A stretch of 64,000 nt of DNA from Bettongia penicillata ogilbyi (GCA_023548195.1 JAJHZJ010000808.1:5375182-5439181), one strand, 5' to 3'; positions 33,008 to 45,510 are shown, counted from the first letter of the stretch. The notes: generated by a model from the sequence alone, not told the origin. Program-made: numbers and translations.

Positions 33008-34847
33008 TTCAGTTGGCTTCATCACAGGAACAGCTTCCTTTTGTCTTCAAGTAATTTGCTTGCTTTTTTTTTTTTTTTTGAGGCGATCAGGGTTACTTTT
33101 GCTATATTTTTAAGGTCATGGTTTTATAGCTTCTGATGAAAGAACAAGTGAAAATTTCCCTTATGTAATTGACTTGGTGAGGTTGAGAATTTCTGTCATT
33201 TCACTCCTGGGAAGTATGAAATGAAATGGAGAAGCAGCTCCTCAGCAGTTCCTGTGGGCGCAGGCAGCTTGAACTGACCGAGAAGCCTGTTTTACGTCGA
33301 GTTCTATGAGTTAAGACTCCGATGTCGCTCAGGAACTTAAACTAACAAGCAAGCTCGTCATGAAAATGATATTGTATTGAAATGACGCAGAGCAGGAGAA
33401 GGAAATGAGTTTGTTTAATTCTGCGCCTGAGTGGATATTCTGAGTGTCTGCTTTTCCCTCCTTCATGTAAATAGCATAATGTTTTATTTTAAACAGGAAT
33501 ATTAGAATGGATGACTTGTACCCCAGTGTTGCCCTCATCTTCACTTCTGTTCCCAGGATTTTCTCTGCCTGGTCCATTCGAATGACCAGCAATAACGTTT
33601 GAGTTCATTGGCTCCTTTCTTCGTGACGGCATTGGAACTCATAATCAAAATCCATCAAAGCAAATTGACATGTAGAAATGGGAGTAATGGGAGCCTGGGA
33701 TTTGATTTGAGAAGCATCTGAAAGCTTTCGATTATATAGCATTCACTCTTATCAATTCTCACTCCCTTCATTTAATGAATTATCCCATCACCAAAACCAG
33801 GGATTGTTAAAATGCATAGAAGAAACTAAGTTGAGGCAGGAGAAAAGCAGCCCGCTCTTCTGTAAGAATTAGTTGCATTTTTTTTGCATTGTGCATCCTG
33901 AGCTCTTCTGTATGAGAAGTCTAAGCAATAGTGGCAGGTTTTACTCCTACATACCTATTTTTCTTTGAGCATTAAATGTGATCTTTATAAAGGAGTGTTT
34001 TCTGCTTCCTCATGAGAATCCAGGGCTTTTTAAACTGGAGTTCATGACCTTGGTTTTGTTTTGCTTTTAAAGTTCTTTGGTAATTGTAATTTTCATATGT
34101 TTCCTTTGTATTTTGGAGTCCCACTGTATTATATTTAAAATCTAGTATGTTTGGTTTTATGCATTTGAAAAATTACTCTAAGGATGGGTCCATAGTCTGT
34201 ACCAGACAGCCAAAGGGGAGGCCATGAGGCAAAAAGAGTTAGATCACCCACTTTAGTTCCAAGAGCTTTGATAGCAATGTGATAGACTGATTCTCTTATA
34301 GTGGAATATTTTGCCCTGTTTCATGGGTTTGCCTCATCTCAGTGCTAAATTTCTCATTTTCCTGATAAAAAAGCAAAACCATCCCCAGAGTTAAGTATGA
34401 ACAGGGTGGTTTTTCCTCCAGTGGCAAACTAGGGTGACGTAGTTGAACTGGAAAACTTCATTAGACCTTGAAAAGCTCAAGGAGATTTCCTGTAAAGATT
34501 CACTGGTGCTGCCACCAAGCCCTTAGCCTCTATAGGGACTATTGATTCCCTTGCATGATTTCCATAAAGCCTGAGTAGGTTTGGAACAATGTGGCGGGAC
34601 CTTTCAAGGAAAGGGTGAATTAGAGGTGCTTTGTTGGCCAGCACCATGCTTCCTAGAGTACCTGAGACTTTCTTGAGTCTTAGTACCACTGCCTCAACAG
34701 AAAAGAAGCATTGGTGGTCAAAGATGAGATGTAACTAGACCAGGAAACACCAAAAAATAAAAGGGAAGAAGCCATGCCGATATGGGTAGTTGTTCACATA
34801 TTTAACTTATTTCCCTCAAATAACTATAATCACTACCACTATTAAGG

Positions 34848-34990
34848 AGTGTGGAGAAGTGACCAGAGTGCTGGGCTTGGAATTAGGAAGATCCGAGTTC
34901 AGATCTGGTCTTAGCACTAGCTGTGTTACTGCAGGGTAGCCACTTGTGAGCCTCAATTTTCTCATCTGTAAAGACGTAATAATAAGAAAC
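34848..34990 (+). repeat. tRNA-SINE/MIR-like element
   Basis: 'gtgctgggcttggaattagg', 'gagttcagatctgg', 'gtgttactgcagg', 'ctcaattttctcatctgtaa' occur in order. Confidence 0.65.
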
Positions 34991-35439
34991 TAGGCAACAT
35001 CAAGAAAAGTCCCATAAAGGGGCATTTTATGAAGCCTATAGATACGACTGATCTCTTAACTATTATGCAAAAACTTTTTGTAAAGATTTAAAAGCTGGAA
35101 CTTGGAAGTTCTGGTGTCTAAAACACTCCCAAACCTTCAAGTATCCCATTCTATTGGATTCTCTAGTAATTTGATACTACTGTAAAGGGATACAGGCTAG
35201 ATCCATGGTTCCCAAACCGCACTGCCAAGCAAACTCATGGGGATTCTAGGATGCTGTGGGATATTAAATTTTTTACCTAATTATTTAGTAAATGGAAATA
35301 TTAAGGCTTAACCAGCCAATAAATATAGCTATCAGACATTTCTTTTGACCTAAAGGATCTGTGCAGAAATTACTGAGACTCCAAAAGCACCATGAAAGCA
35401 CTAAGGAGGCTTGGAAGCCTCTAGGCTACATCTCTGGGC

Positions 35440-36380
35440 CCAATCTGAAAAAGATCAAATTCAGTAGGAATAAATGTTAAATCTTACACTCAGGTTCAAT
35501 TTCACAAGCATAAGATTGAAACCTGTGGATAGATACATTTGTTCTAAAAGGATCTGGGGAGGGGACGGGGAGAGGTTAGAGGGCTTTAAGCTCAATATGA
35601 GTGTGGGGAACAAATACTCTTGGGCAATATTAAGGGAAGAGGTGGTAGCTAGGTGGTTCAGTGGATAGATCCCTGGGCTTAGAATCAGGAAGATTTTATC
35701 TTCCCATGTTCGAATCCGGCCTCAGACACTTACTAACTGTGTGACTCTAGGCAAGTCATTTAACTCTGTTTGCCTCAGTTTCCTCATTTATAAAATGAGT
35801 TGGAGAAGGAAATGGCAGATCACTCCAGTATCTTTGTCAAGAAAACCCCATTATGGGGTCATGAAGAGTTGAATACAACTGAATAATAATTAAAACAAGT
35901 CCAGGAAGATTATAGATCTATTACCCTCCTCAGGTCAGATCTGGATTTTCTGCTCAGTTCTGGGTACCACATTTTAGGAGAAATAGGAGAACATCCAGAG
36001 GAGGGGACAGCCAGGGTGATAGAGAGCCTTATGATCTTGTCATCTTAGGCTCAGTTATGAATAAACAAGGGAATAATTTAGTCTTGTTCTACCGGGTCGT
36101 AACCTTCAGAATTAGAAATAACTGGAAAGTCCAGTGGTTGGATCTTACCAAAAGGTCAATTTAGGCTTGATGTTTGCAAAAATTCCTAATGACCAGTGCA
36201 GTCCTGCCATGGAATTTGCTGCCTTGAGAAAGAGTGTTTTTCTCTTCCCCAGAAGCCTTCAAGCAAAGGCTAGGTGACTTGTCAGCTATATTGTAACGAG
36301 GATTTCCTGTTTGGGTATGAATTGGACTACATGAGTTCTGAATTCCCTTCAGACTCTTAAGAGTCCACAGTTCTATAGGT
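35440..36380 (+). repeat. L3/CR1-type LINE 3' portion, split by a SINE
   Basis: 'ctgctcagttctgggtaccacatttta', 'catccagaggaggggacagccagggtgatagagagcc', 'ttcaagcaaaggctaggtgacttgtcagctatattgta' and 'gggtatgaattggactacatgag' are L3/CR1 3'-end landmarks in order. The SINE at 35641-35896 interrupts it. Confidence 0.7.
35641..35896 (+). mobile_element. Marsupial-type tRNA-derived SINE (WSINE1/MAR-like)
   Basis: Full-length order: 'gtggttcagtggatag' (tRNA-like A box), 'gttcgaatccggcc' (B box), 'tgtgtgactctaggcaagtc', 'tttgcctcagtttcctcatt', 'gagttggagaaggaaatggc', 'gtatctttgtcaagaaaacccc', 'ggggtcatgaagagttg'. This 3' module is the one known from marsupial genomes. Best preserved copy in the window. 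Confidence 0.8.
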
Positions 36381-36467
36381 TTATCATCACTCTAATGTTT
36401 TGCATTTGCCATGTTCTTTGGTTATAAGGTTGTATTGTCTATTTTTTGTCTATTTTCCTACTTACAG

Positions 36468-36686
36468 GTAGATGAAAAAGTCAGTGTGAATGGAGAAACT
36501 TTTAATGGCGTAGAAGAAGAGAAAGAAAGAGAGTGTACAACAGCAAAGCTTTCGCCCTCGTTAACTAGATCTCAGAGATTTGAAGGAGTGGCCAGAGTGG
36601 ACAGTTCCCCAGTAGAAGTGAAGCAGGAAGCCGGCAGCATTGAGATCAGTATAAAGAAGGCAAACTCACTGAGCAAAGAATTAACA
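36468..36686 (+). CDS. LIMCH1: LIMCH1 exon K (acidic linker)
   Basis: A 219-nt exon (73 codons), phase 0 at both ends, between 'cctacttacag' and 'gtaagg'. It encodes [20 protein letters not shown], then the Ser-rich [40 protein letters not shown] and ANSLSKELT. It aligns with the human LIMCH1 segment [11 protein letters not shown]…SLTKSQMFEGVARVHGSP. Predicted disordered. It is a multiple of three, hence skippable in frame, but no sign of weak splice sites. Confidence 0.95.
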
Positions 36687-36987
36687 GTAAGGAAACGCTA
36701 AGATTGTTATTATATTTAAGGTCTTTCTGTTTTTAAATCATACCACTAAAAGTAGAGAAATCGAATTCCCTAGCAATTGATTTCATTGCTGGGGAGGAGG
36801 GGAGTTGGGTTAAAAGAGCATATGATGCAGTTTATGGATGACTTATGAAGGGTACATTTAGATGATCTCCTTGCTGGGACCTAATTACTTGGCTTCACAT
36901 TTACTTGCAATTTGCATTGCTAGGGTTCCCAAAATTGTTGAAGAAGAGGTATGAACTCAAAAAATAGTTTTTTTACTCCTGTTGTGT

Positions 36988-37092
36988 TATTTACATATAT
37001 ATATTTACATATACATATATGTACACACATACACAAATATATACACATATATATACATGTGTATACACATACATACATGCATATAAATTTGT
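36988..37092. repeat. (TACA/TATA)n simple repeat
   Basis: Alternating TA/CA/TG text, about 105 bases. Confidence 0.9.
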
Positions 37093-38582
37093 GTATTTAC
37101 CCCTAATGAAGTTACAATGATACATACCAGTAGCCAAGTGCTATGTCAAACTTATAGATGTGTAGCCCAAAAAGGAAAAAGAAAAGAAAGGAGATTTTTC
37201 TCATTTGGAAAAAATCATTAGAGGAAGGGGGCCAGTGAAAAACCTTTGACATGAGCAGAATTGATTTAAGCTTAACATATAAATTTTCTCTGTGGAAAAT
37301 ATCTATGTGATAAATTCAACCTTATGTGAACTACAAAAATTATTCAGAGCAGGAGATAATATCTTCATAAATGAGAGAAACTTACATTCCTGGTAGCAAA
37401 ACTTTGAAAGACAGAGGACTAAAATCTAGAACTCATTAAAAATATAATTTCAGTGATGGGGGGGAGAGTTTGCTTCTTCAGAGTAGGAAAAGTTATAAAT
37501 ATAGAGAGGGGGGCTTAAATTGATCAGATCTCCCACCCGCTACAGAGGCGCTTCCTTTATTTTTCTGAACAAAACATTTTACAACTCTGGACCTTGCAAA
37601 TATAATATGACCTTGAAAGGGTTAGTTAGACCTTTTTTTCCAACTTGTCTGTCCTGATGGGAAGTGGAGATTTTGCAATTTGAGTTTACTGTCTTTAGAT
37701 TTTTAGAATGAGGCTGTTAGGAATGTGGTAGTGGGAGTTTTTTCTTTCTTTTTTACCCCAGCAGTGGCTGTGTTGTTTTTTAAAATGAGCATATTGGAAA
37801 TATGAATTCTGACTCCTAAATAACTAGTGGGAAAACTAGATCACTGTGTGACAGAAAATGAGCATTTCCTCTATTGTTTGTGAATTAGACTTCTAAAGAG
37901 TAAAACCATCAGTTTTATGCCTTCCCTGGGGTAGTTAGGGAGGCTGCAAGTCTGCCTTACCACATCCAAGCCCTGCGGAGACATAGGATCAGACTGGAAT
38001 GGCCTAAAATAATTTCCTCACCATGGCAACGCATCTTTTTGTCTCCAGCAACACAGCTTTATCTTTGAGTCAGACGCAGATCCTCCCTGTGTGGAAGTTG
38101 GTTTTATCGGCTGCTTCAGGCACACAGATCTTTGCATGAAGGGTTTTGTAAATTATCTTTATCGCATGGTATACCACCTGCAGCACTATTGGATGGAGTT
38201 TCTTTGCTAGGATAAATAGCCTGTGTGTACTGAACTCATTGCCCAAAAGATTAGGCATTTTTCACAAACCAGTTGTACTGATTTTCAATATTTCTATCCA
38301 CTATGTCATGAATTCTGTCCTTTTTGCTCCCATTATTTCTGATGGTATGAAGTTCTTTACTCTACATGCACCATAGATTTATTTTCATGTTTATCAAGTT
38401 GTTTCTCCATACATACTGATTTACATACAGCATTTCTTTCTTGCCATACTGAGAAGAGTCTCAAACCTACGTGTTTTTCTGATCTCATAACACTAATGAT
38501 AGAATGGTTACTTCTGACTTACATCGTACAAAATTGACTTCATCATGAGAATAGCTCTTCACGTTTTTTGTTTGCTTTTAAA

Positions 38583-38772
38583 GAAAAGCTTACTGGGTCA
38601 TCTCCAGTCATCCTGAGGAATATCTGGTCACTGGATTCAGATGGCTGTGGGGGAGAAGTGAGGCTGGTGACCTGCACAGCCCTCCCTCACTCAAAACAAA
38701 GTCAAGTGCAAGTCATGTCATCATTTCTCTGATGGCAATGTCTTCTTCGGCAAAGAAGGACAAACACAATCT
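38583..38772 (-). repeat. Unnamed interspersed repeat, copy 1
   Basis: Reverse complement matches the elements at 52055 and 55193: 'gaggctggtgacctgcacag', 'ccctccctcactcaaa', 'aagtgcaagtcatgtcatca'. I cannot name the family. Confidence 0.7.
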
Positions 38773-39173
38773 TATTGCCCTCTGACCATTTTGGTGTTTA
38801 TGAAAAACCCCTCCACCATCCCCACTATCCCTTCTTATTCTAGCCAGGCAGAAAGCCCTGCTTCCACCTGTGATCCAGCTTGTGATGTGTATATTTTGTG
38901 ATCATAATATATTTTATTCCTGACAGCGGAAGTGAAGGTAGAGAGTGAAAAGGCTCTAGATCAAACTCATGCAGATTGGTTGGTACTTGTACTTTTGGTT
39001 TTAAGTTTGGCATTGATAATGGTTTCCCATCTTCTCTCATGCCAGGATAAACTATATGGGATGATCATAACATTGTTTACACAGTATAGACCTATAATCC
39101 CGCTACTGTGATAGGCTCAGACTGGTAGGATTGCTTGAGTTCTGGGGTTCTGAGCTACAACAAAGCTAAAGCC

Positions 39174-39408
39174 TGGGGCAGCTAGATGGCACAGGGCCTG
39201 GAGGTAGGAAGACCTGAGTTTAAATCTAGCCTCAGATACTTACTAACCATGTGACCCTGGGTAAACCACTTAACCCTGTTTGCTGAGGTTTCTTCATCTG
39301 TATAATGAGCTGGAGAAGGAAAAGGAAAAGATACTCCAGTATCTTTGCCAAGAAGACCCCAAATGAGTTATGAAGAGTCAGACATGACTGAAACAACTGG
39401 ACCACAGA
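39174..39408 (+). mobile_element. tRNA-derived SINE (marsupial type)
   Basis: 'ggggcagctagatggcacag', 'gaagacctgagtttaaatct', 'gcctcagatacttactaacc', 'gagctggagaaggaaaagg', 'gagtcagacatgactgaaac'. Confidence 0.8.
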
Positions 39409-39879
39409 AGGGCTAAAGCCAGTTGGGCATCTGCTTTGTTTAACCCCAATACAGTGAATCCCTGGAAACAAGAGGTTAGCAGGGAGGAGAGGAAACCAGC
39501 CCAAGTCAGAAAAAGAACAAGGTAAAGCCTCCCTGCAGCTCAGGAATGGAGTTGGTTCTATGACTATCCACTGCTCTCATAGGGGCGGTGAGATGTTAGA
39601 TGATACAGTCAATCAATCTGTCTGTCCATCTGTCTAAAATAGATAGAATGAGGTATTTAGTTCCTATAATGGGAGGAATTTATTGGCTTTTAAAAATTAA
39701 TATTAAAAACTGTCAAATCTATTCATATTCTAAGTAGCAGATAGCTACTTGGTAATAAGTTGTTTTGGGATTTTTTCTGTATTAAAAAAAACAAGATAAT
39801 TCAGAATTATTGTTTCTTCTGTAACAGAAGTTGTATCCCTAATCCTATCCCAAACATGGAAGATTCTCTGACCCCAAAA

Positions 39880-40112
39880 CTTACGTTATTGAGTCATGTC
39901 CAACTATTTGTGACCTTGGAGACCGTACTATCCACAGGGTTTTCTGGGCAAAGACACTTGGAAGAGTTTGCCATTTCCTTCTCCGGTGGATTAAGGCAAA
40001 CAAAGGTTAAGTGACTTGCCCAGGGTCACACAGTAATTGTCTGAAGTCAGATTTGAACTCAGGTCTTCCAGGCCTAGAATTCTATCCACTGAGCCATCAA
40101 GCTGCCACCCAA
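39880..40112 (-). mobile_element. tRNA-derived SINE (marsupial type), antisense
   Basis: Reversed landmarks: 'tgagtcatgtccaactattt', 'tttgccatttccttctcc', 'aagtgacttgcccagggtca', 'tttgaactcaggtcttcc', 'atccactgagccatc'. Confidence 0.8.
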
Positions 40113-40274
40113 AACTTTTACAAAGTTGTATCTTAATTCTGTTTTGGCATGATGGGGTAAAATATTCACTATTTGGGGTAAAATATTTTTTTCAGTAACA
40201 CAAATAATACATATCTCTTCACAATCTGTACTGTCCTCCAATGCTAGTGTGTTTTTACTAGATAACCCAATAGG

Positions 40275-40278
<4 letters not shown>

Positions 40279-40305
<27 letters not shown>
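40279..40305. repeat. (CA)n microsatellite
   Basis: About 13 uninterrupted CA units. Confidence 0.95.
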
Positions 40306-42239
40306 AAGGATAAAGTTGGTTTGCGATTTTCTTAACTGGTATAAAGTATGGTCCTGGTATAAGTCTAAAAGTCTCAAGGCTCCAGGTATAAGTCTAAAAG
40401 TCTAATAAAACCAAGTATTGTATTGTGTCAAGAAATAAATAATCTAGAGTGTCCCTTTCCCAGGTGGACCCTCATGGGGACTAGAAAATTCTGGAACGGA
40501 CCGAGATATGGCACAGAGACTTAAACATGGCGAGATACTCCTTGCCAAACTGTCCATCTCTGTCCTTACAACTGCAGGCTCTTGAAGTAAGCATTCCATT
40601 AATAGTATGACTTCCCTCATTAGCTTTCCCTAACAGCATTTAACGGGAACTCAGAAATCCAACTGGAACATAGAATTAGAACAGAAGTTAGGTGTTACAC
40701 CACAATGAAGTTTGGTTTTTCACTAAAATGTTTTAAAACTGAAATTTAATTATTGACATACTAAGTGTTCTACTGGGAAAATTCTTAGCCCTACAAAAAC
40801 ATTTCATTAAGGAAGTCTTTCCATAATGAACTGATTCCTCATTTTCTTTCATTCCCTGTTGTTCCAAGGAAAACATTTTGTTGGCCATATTCCGTTCTTG
40901 CAGCAATTACATTTCTGTTGCAAAGACAAAATTATTTTGTTCAGAAGTCCAACAACAAAGAAAAGCTTATCTGGCAGAATAAGGTGACCAACTAACAATG
41001 GGAGCCCCAGCATCAGGGGCTCTGGGGGATTGAAATTAGCCCCAGGCTTATTTCTGGTTTTGACCCATTTGTCCAGTTCTGTATGATTCTCAAAAGAGTA
41101 GTGTTCTCCTCTTCAAATAGTGTCTTTCATCCTAAAATGCTTTTCCAAAGCATCCTACAGAGGAGTCACCTCACCCACCACCAAATTGTCCCAATTCCTC
41201 AAGAGTGAACACCATCTGTACAAATGTACATCAGTGGGCAGCAAGATTATAAAGTCACAAAGTGGGGAGTAACCTCAGCCAAATCACAGATTTCTCCAGC
41301 TCGAAGGAACTTTGGAGCATATGTAGTCCAAATATCATCCTGAACATTTTTCAGTCCACCCCTTTTCTTCTGAAATCCTTTCTTCCTTGATCCATGAACC
41401 TATAACTCTGTGATCAGTGATTAGTCTTTGTGCTTTTTAAATATATAATTTATTTATTTTCAGTTCTAAGCATTCACTTCCACAAGAATTTGAATTCAAA
41501 ATTTTCTCCCCATCTCTCCCCACCCCATCCACCCCTTCCTTCAGTCTGTCCTCCCTTCTATTACCCACCCTTCTTCCATCCCTCTTCCCCTCTATTTTCC
41601 TGTAGGGAAGAATAGATTTCTATACTCCATTGCCTGTATAGCTTAATTTCCAGTTGCATGCTAAAACAATTTTTACCATTCATTCTTAAAGCTTTGAGTT
41701 CCATATTCTCTCCCTCCCTCCCCACCCACGCTCATTGAGAAAACAAGCAATTCAGTATACATCATACATGTGTAACAATGCAAAGCACTTCCATAATATT
41801 TATGTCGTAAAAGACTAACCACATTTCCCCCCGTCGTATCCTGCCTTCCATTTATTCCATTCTCTCCTTTGACCTGTCCTCCCACAATAGTGTTTGCTTC
41901 TTATTATCCCTTTCTCCAATTTACTGTCCTTTCTGTTATCTTCCCTCTCCTATCCCCTTCCCGCTTGCCCTCCTACAGAGTGAAATAAATTTCCATATCC
42001 ATTTGAGTGTATGTTATTTCCTCCTTAAGCCAAATCCCATGAGAGTAAGGCTCAATTATTTCCTTTCATCTCTCCCTTCTTCCCCTCCATTGTAGAAGCT
42101 CTTTCCTCTCTCTTTTATGTGAGATGATTAGCTACATTCTACCTCTCCCTTTCTCTTACTCCTGGTACATTCCATTCAACAGTAAATTTTATTTTTTTAG
42201 GTATTCTCCCTTCATATTCAGCTCACCCTGTGCCCTCTG

Positions 42240-42362
42240 TCTGTATATATACATATATACACATATATACATACACACATACATCTATGTACATATACAT
42301 GCCTACACATATATAGTATACACACACACACACGCATGCACACACACACACCCACACACATA
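42240..42362. repeat. (TATA/CACA)n simple repeat inside the L1 3' UTR
   Basis: 'tatatacatatatacacatatatacatacac' … 'cacacacacacacgcatgca'. An expansion within the element's 3' UTR. Confidence 0.9.
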
Positions 42363-42497
42363 TTCCCCCTAACTACCCTAACACTGAAAAATGTTTCATT
42401 AATTACAAATCACATTTTCCATGTAGGAATGTAAACAGTTCAACTTTAATGAGTTCCTTAAGGCTTCTCTTTCCTGTTTACCTTTTCATGTTTCTCT

Positions 42498-43518
42498 TTA
42501 TTCTTGTATTTGAAAGTCAAGTTTTCTATTCAGCTCTGGTCTTTTAACAAGAACTTGGAAGTCCTCTATTTCATTGAAATTCCATTTTTTTCTCTGAAGT
42601 ATTATTCTCAGTCTTGCTGGGTAGGTGATTCTTGGTTTTAATCCTATCTCCTTTGACTTCTGGAATATCATTTTACCAGCCTTTCTATCTCTTAGTGTAG
42701 AAGCTGCTAAATCCTGTGTTATCCTAATTGTATTTCTACAATACTTGAATCGTTTCTTTCTGGCTGCTTGTAATATATTCTCTTTGACCTGGGAACTGTG
42801 GAATTTAGCTACAATGTTCCTAGGAGGTTTTCTTTTGGGATCTCTTTCAGGAGGTGATCAGTGAATTTTTTCCATTTCTATTTTACCTTCTGGGTCTAGA
42901 ATATCAGGATAGTTTTCATTGACGGTTTCTTGGAAGATGTTGTCTAGGCTCTTTTTTTTATCCTGGTTTTCAGGTAGACCAAAAATTTTTAAATTATCTC
43001 TCCTGGATCTATTTTCCAGGTCAATTGTTTTTCCAATGAGATATTTCACATGGTCTTCTATTTTTTTCATTCTTTTGGTTTTGTTTTGTAATTTCTTGGT
43101 TTCTCATAAAGTCATCAGCTTCCATCTGCTCCATTCTAATTTTTAAAGAACTATTTTCTTCAGTGAGCTTTTGAACCTCCTTTTCCATTTGACTCATTCT
43201 GCTTTTAAAAGCATTCTTATCCTTATTGGCTTTTTGGACCTCTTTTGCCATTTGGGTTAGTCTGTTTTTAAAGGTGTTATTTTCTTCAGCATTTTTTTGG
43301 ATCTCCTTTAGCAAGCTATTGACTTGCTTTTCATGCTTTTCTTGTATCACTCTCATTTCTCTTCCCAATTTTTCTTCCACCTCTCTTACTTGATCTTCAA
43401 AATCCTTTTTGAGCTTTTCCATGTCCTGAGACCAGTGCATATTTATATTTTGGAGGTTTTGGATACAGAAGCCTTGACTTTTAGGTCTTTCTCTATGGTA
43501 TGCTTTGTTCTTCCTCAT
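42498..43518 (-). pseudogene. Broken L1 ORF1 (nucleic-acid-binding chaperone)
   Basis: The minus-strand frame from 43518 begins MRKNKAYHRERPK and runs as a long heptad coiled coil (repeated NRLTQMAKEVQK / SRMSQMEKEVQK units). It then continues in another frame with ENRSRRDNLKIFGLPENQ, the classical RRM-type motif of L1 ORF1p, and further basic C-terminal text down to the stop at 42498-42500. The frame changes once between about 43070 and 43021, and a stop interrupts at 42858-42860, so it is not intact. ORF1p normally trimerises through the coiled coil and binds the element's RNA. No enzyme domain is present. Confidence 0.85.
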
Positions 43519-44974
43519 CCGAAAAAAGTAGCCTTCTATAGTGTTAATTTTTTCCCTTTTTTGAGCATTTTCCCAGTCAGTTACTTAACTTTTGAGTCCT
43601 TTGTCAAGTGGAGGGTATACTTTAGGGACCTGTAAGTTCTCAGTTCTTCCAAGGTGGCACAATCAAGGAGTAAACTCCTCTCCTGGCCTGCACAGTGGGC
43701 TGCGAGCAGGACTCTTTCTCAAGAGTTCCCACTAGTTCTACCACGCCAGTGTTCCTCCTCACCCCAGGACTGCCACTCAGGTCTGAGACTCAGATTGACT
43801 GCTCAATTCCCCCACGGTCTTTAGACAGAGGGTTCCAAAAGTGTACGTGGCTGCCTCAGTGGCTGCTGCCACCCTGGGGCCAGGGCTGGGGCCAGACTGA
43901 GCTCCCTTCTCATGCACATGAAAGAGCTTTCTCACTGACCTTTGAAGCTATCTTTGGCATTTGTGGGTTGAGAAATCTGGGAACCACAACTGCTACCCAT
44001 GATTTTGTGCCCTGAAGCCTGTTCCAGTGCTGTCAGTGTAATGCCACACAGCCAAGGCTGGGCTGTGCTCTGCTCTGAGCCTGGTGTAATAGACCTTTCC
44101 TGTCAGCCTTCCAGGCTATCTTGGGCTGGAAATCTGTTTCACTCTGTCATTTTTTGGCTTCTGCTCTAGAATTTGTATAGAATCATTTTTTACAAGTATT
44201 TTATGGGCTATGGATGTATAGAGCTAGAGCAGGTCCATCTTTCTACTCTGCCATCTTGGCTCCTCCCCCCCCACATTCTCTGTTTGAACACATCTAGGGA
44301 GTGGGGAACTCTCATGCATTAGTTGTACCACTTTGAGACAACTCCCATTGCAAAAAGATGCAGCTTCTATCAAGTGAAATTTACCTCCATAACTTCCACC
44401 CCCTGGTCCTGATAGATATTTGTGAAAATCCAGTAAGGAATAGACAAGAGTTGGAATGTTACCATAACATTTTATGGTACTGAGTTTCCTGTGTTACTTT
44501 CATAATTGTGCTGTGGTATCTTGAATTAATTTAATTATCTCATGCCCTCCTTTCTCTTTTTCTATTCAGTTTGTTCCCCCTTTGGGGAGAGGAGGAATAG
44601 TGATCTCCCATTCAGAAACAGGCCCCAAATCCAAAGTAAACTGATAAGCATGATTTTAAATTAACATAGCTTGATCTACTAATACCAGAAGACTGCACAT
44701 GGTGATCCTCTCAGTTCAAACCCAGTTACTTCAGCAAAATTATTAAAAGCAACACGCCATGGTAAGCACAGATGAGATCAAATTAATAAAATCTGAGAAA
44801 GTAGTTAAATATTTACTAGAAAAACATACTCACAATAAAGATGTCAAATATAAGGGTGTCCTGAACCAAACGAAAATGTCATTGGGAAATTTTAACAAAA
44901 TAAATAGAAATACGGTAAAACGTTAATAACATTCCATTTTAAAACTAAATCCGTCTGAAGCTGTCCATATCTAA

Positions 44975-45125
44975 GGATCCCTATTATTTCCCCATTTTAC
45001 AGATGAAAAAACTGAAGCTCTGAGAAGTGACTCCCATGAAAACAGAGCTAGTAATGTCTGAGGCAGGATTGCAAACCCAAGGCTTCTGACTCCAAACCCA
45101 GCACTCTAATTTACTATGAGTTTTG
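44975..45125 (-). repeat. MIR-type SINE, antisense
   Basis: 'cccattttacagatgaaaaaactgaagctctgagaag…gcaggattgcaaacccaagg…ccagcactctaat'. Confidence 0.65.
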
Positions 45126-45299
45126 TGCCAATGAAGGTAGAATTTGAGCTATACATTCCAAAGGATCAATAAGGCATCAACAGGCAGCAACATGTTTGGG
45201 GGTAGGGGTTGGGGGGTGGGGAGAGAATATTCTCATGGGATGGGGGACAGAATGATGAACTGAAAACCATGACCATGTTGTATTTAATGGATATCAATG

Positions 45300-45510
45300 G
45301 ATAGCCAGCATCCCCAAATTCATTTAATAGGAACTTAATGTTGGAAAGAGTTTTGAGATCACCTGGTCTAACTGACATCCTCCTTTGAGGAACGAAGAAA
45401 CAGAAAGAAGCATTGGTTTGTCAAAGGTCACACAGCAAACGAATGTCCCATTAGACCAGTGTCCAGACTTCCTGATTCAACTCATTGCTCTTCCTGCTAC
45501 ACATACCCAG
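45300..45510 (-). repeat. MIR-type fragment, antisense
   Basis: 'gtctaactgacatcctcctttgaggaacgaagaaacag…aaaggtcacacagcaaac…ccagacttcctgattcaac'. Confidence 0.55.

Larger units (their letters stand above)
31441..36467 (+). other. Intron J-K (5.0 kb)
   Basis: Contains MIR-type SINEs (31790-31970 +, 31977-32222 -, 34848-34990 +), a GA microsatellite (32965-33007), a T17-type tract (33065-33080), and an L3/CR1 relic (35440-36380) broken by a tRNA-SINE. About 32.3-32.9 and 33.1-34.8 kb are without recognised features. Confidence 0.75.
41434..44272 (-). mobile_element. L1-type LINE without ORF2 (HAL1-like), antisense
   Basis: On the minus strand the element starts near 44272 with 'gaggagccaagatggcagag', the conserved 5' end of mammalian L1. 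A 5' UTR of about 750 bases follows, then an ORF1 (43518-42498), then directly A/G-rich 3' UTR text ending in an AT-rich tail at about 41434-41462. No ORF2 (endonuclease or reverse transcriptase) sequence lies between ORF1 and the 3' UTR. That is the layout of HAL1, a half-L1 with only ORF1; an internal deletion of a full L1 is the alternative. No target duplication was found. It is one of the least decayed elements in the window. Confidence 0.75.

Noticed and set aside
35641..35700. Functional tRNA gene
   Set aside because: A/B-box-like text belongs to a SINE body; no tRNA cloverleaf, and the downstream SINE module is attached.
40348..40405. Short direct repeat 'ggtataagtctaaaagtct'
   Set aside because: Only two copies of about 19 bases; a minor local duplication with no further structure.
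43695..44015. 106-codon + strand ORF
   Set aside because: Lies antisense within the GC-richer 5' UTR of the L1-type element; no independent support.
41434..44272. Endogenous retrovirus or LTR element
   Set aside because: No LTRs, primer-binding site or gag/pol-type text; the coiled coil plus RRM-type protein and 5' end are those of L1.
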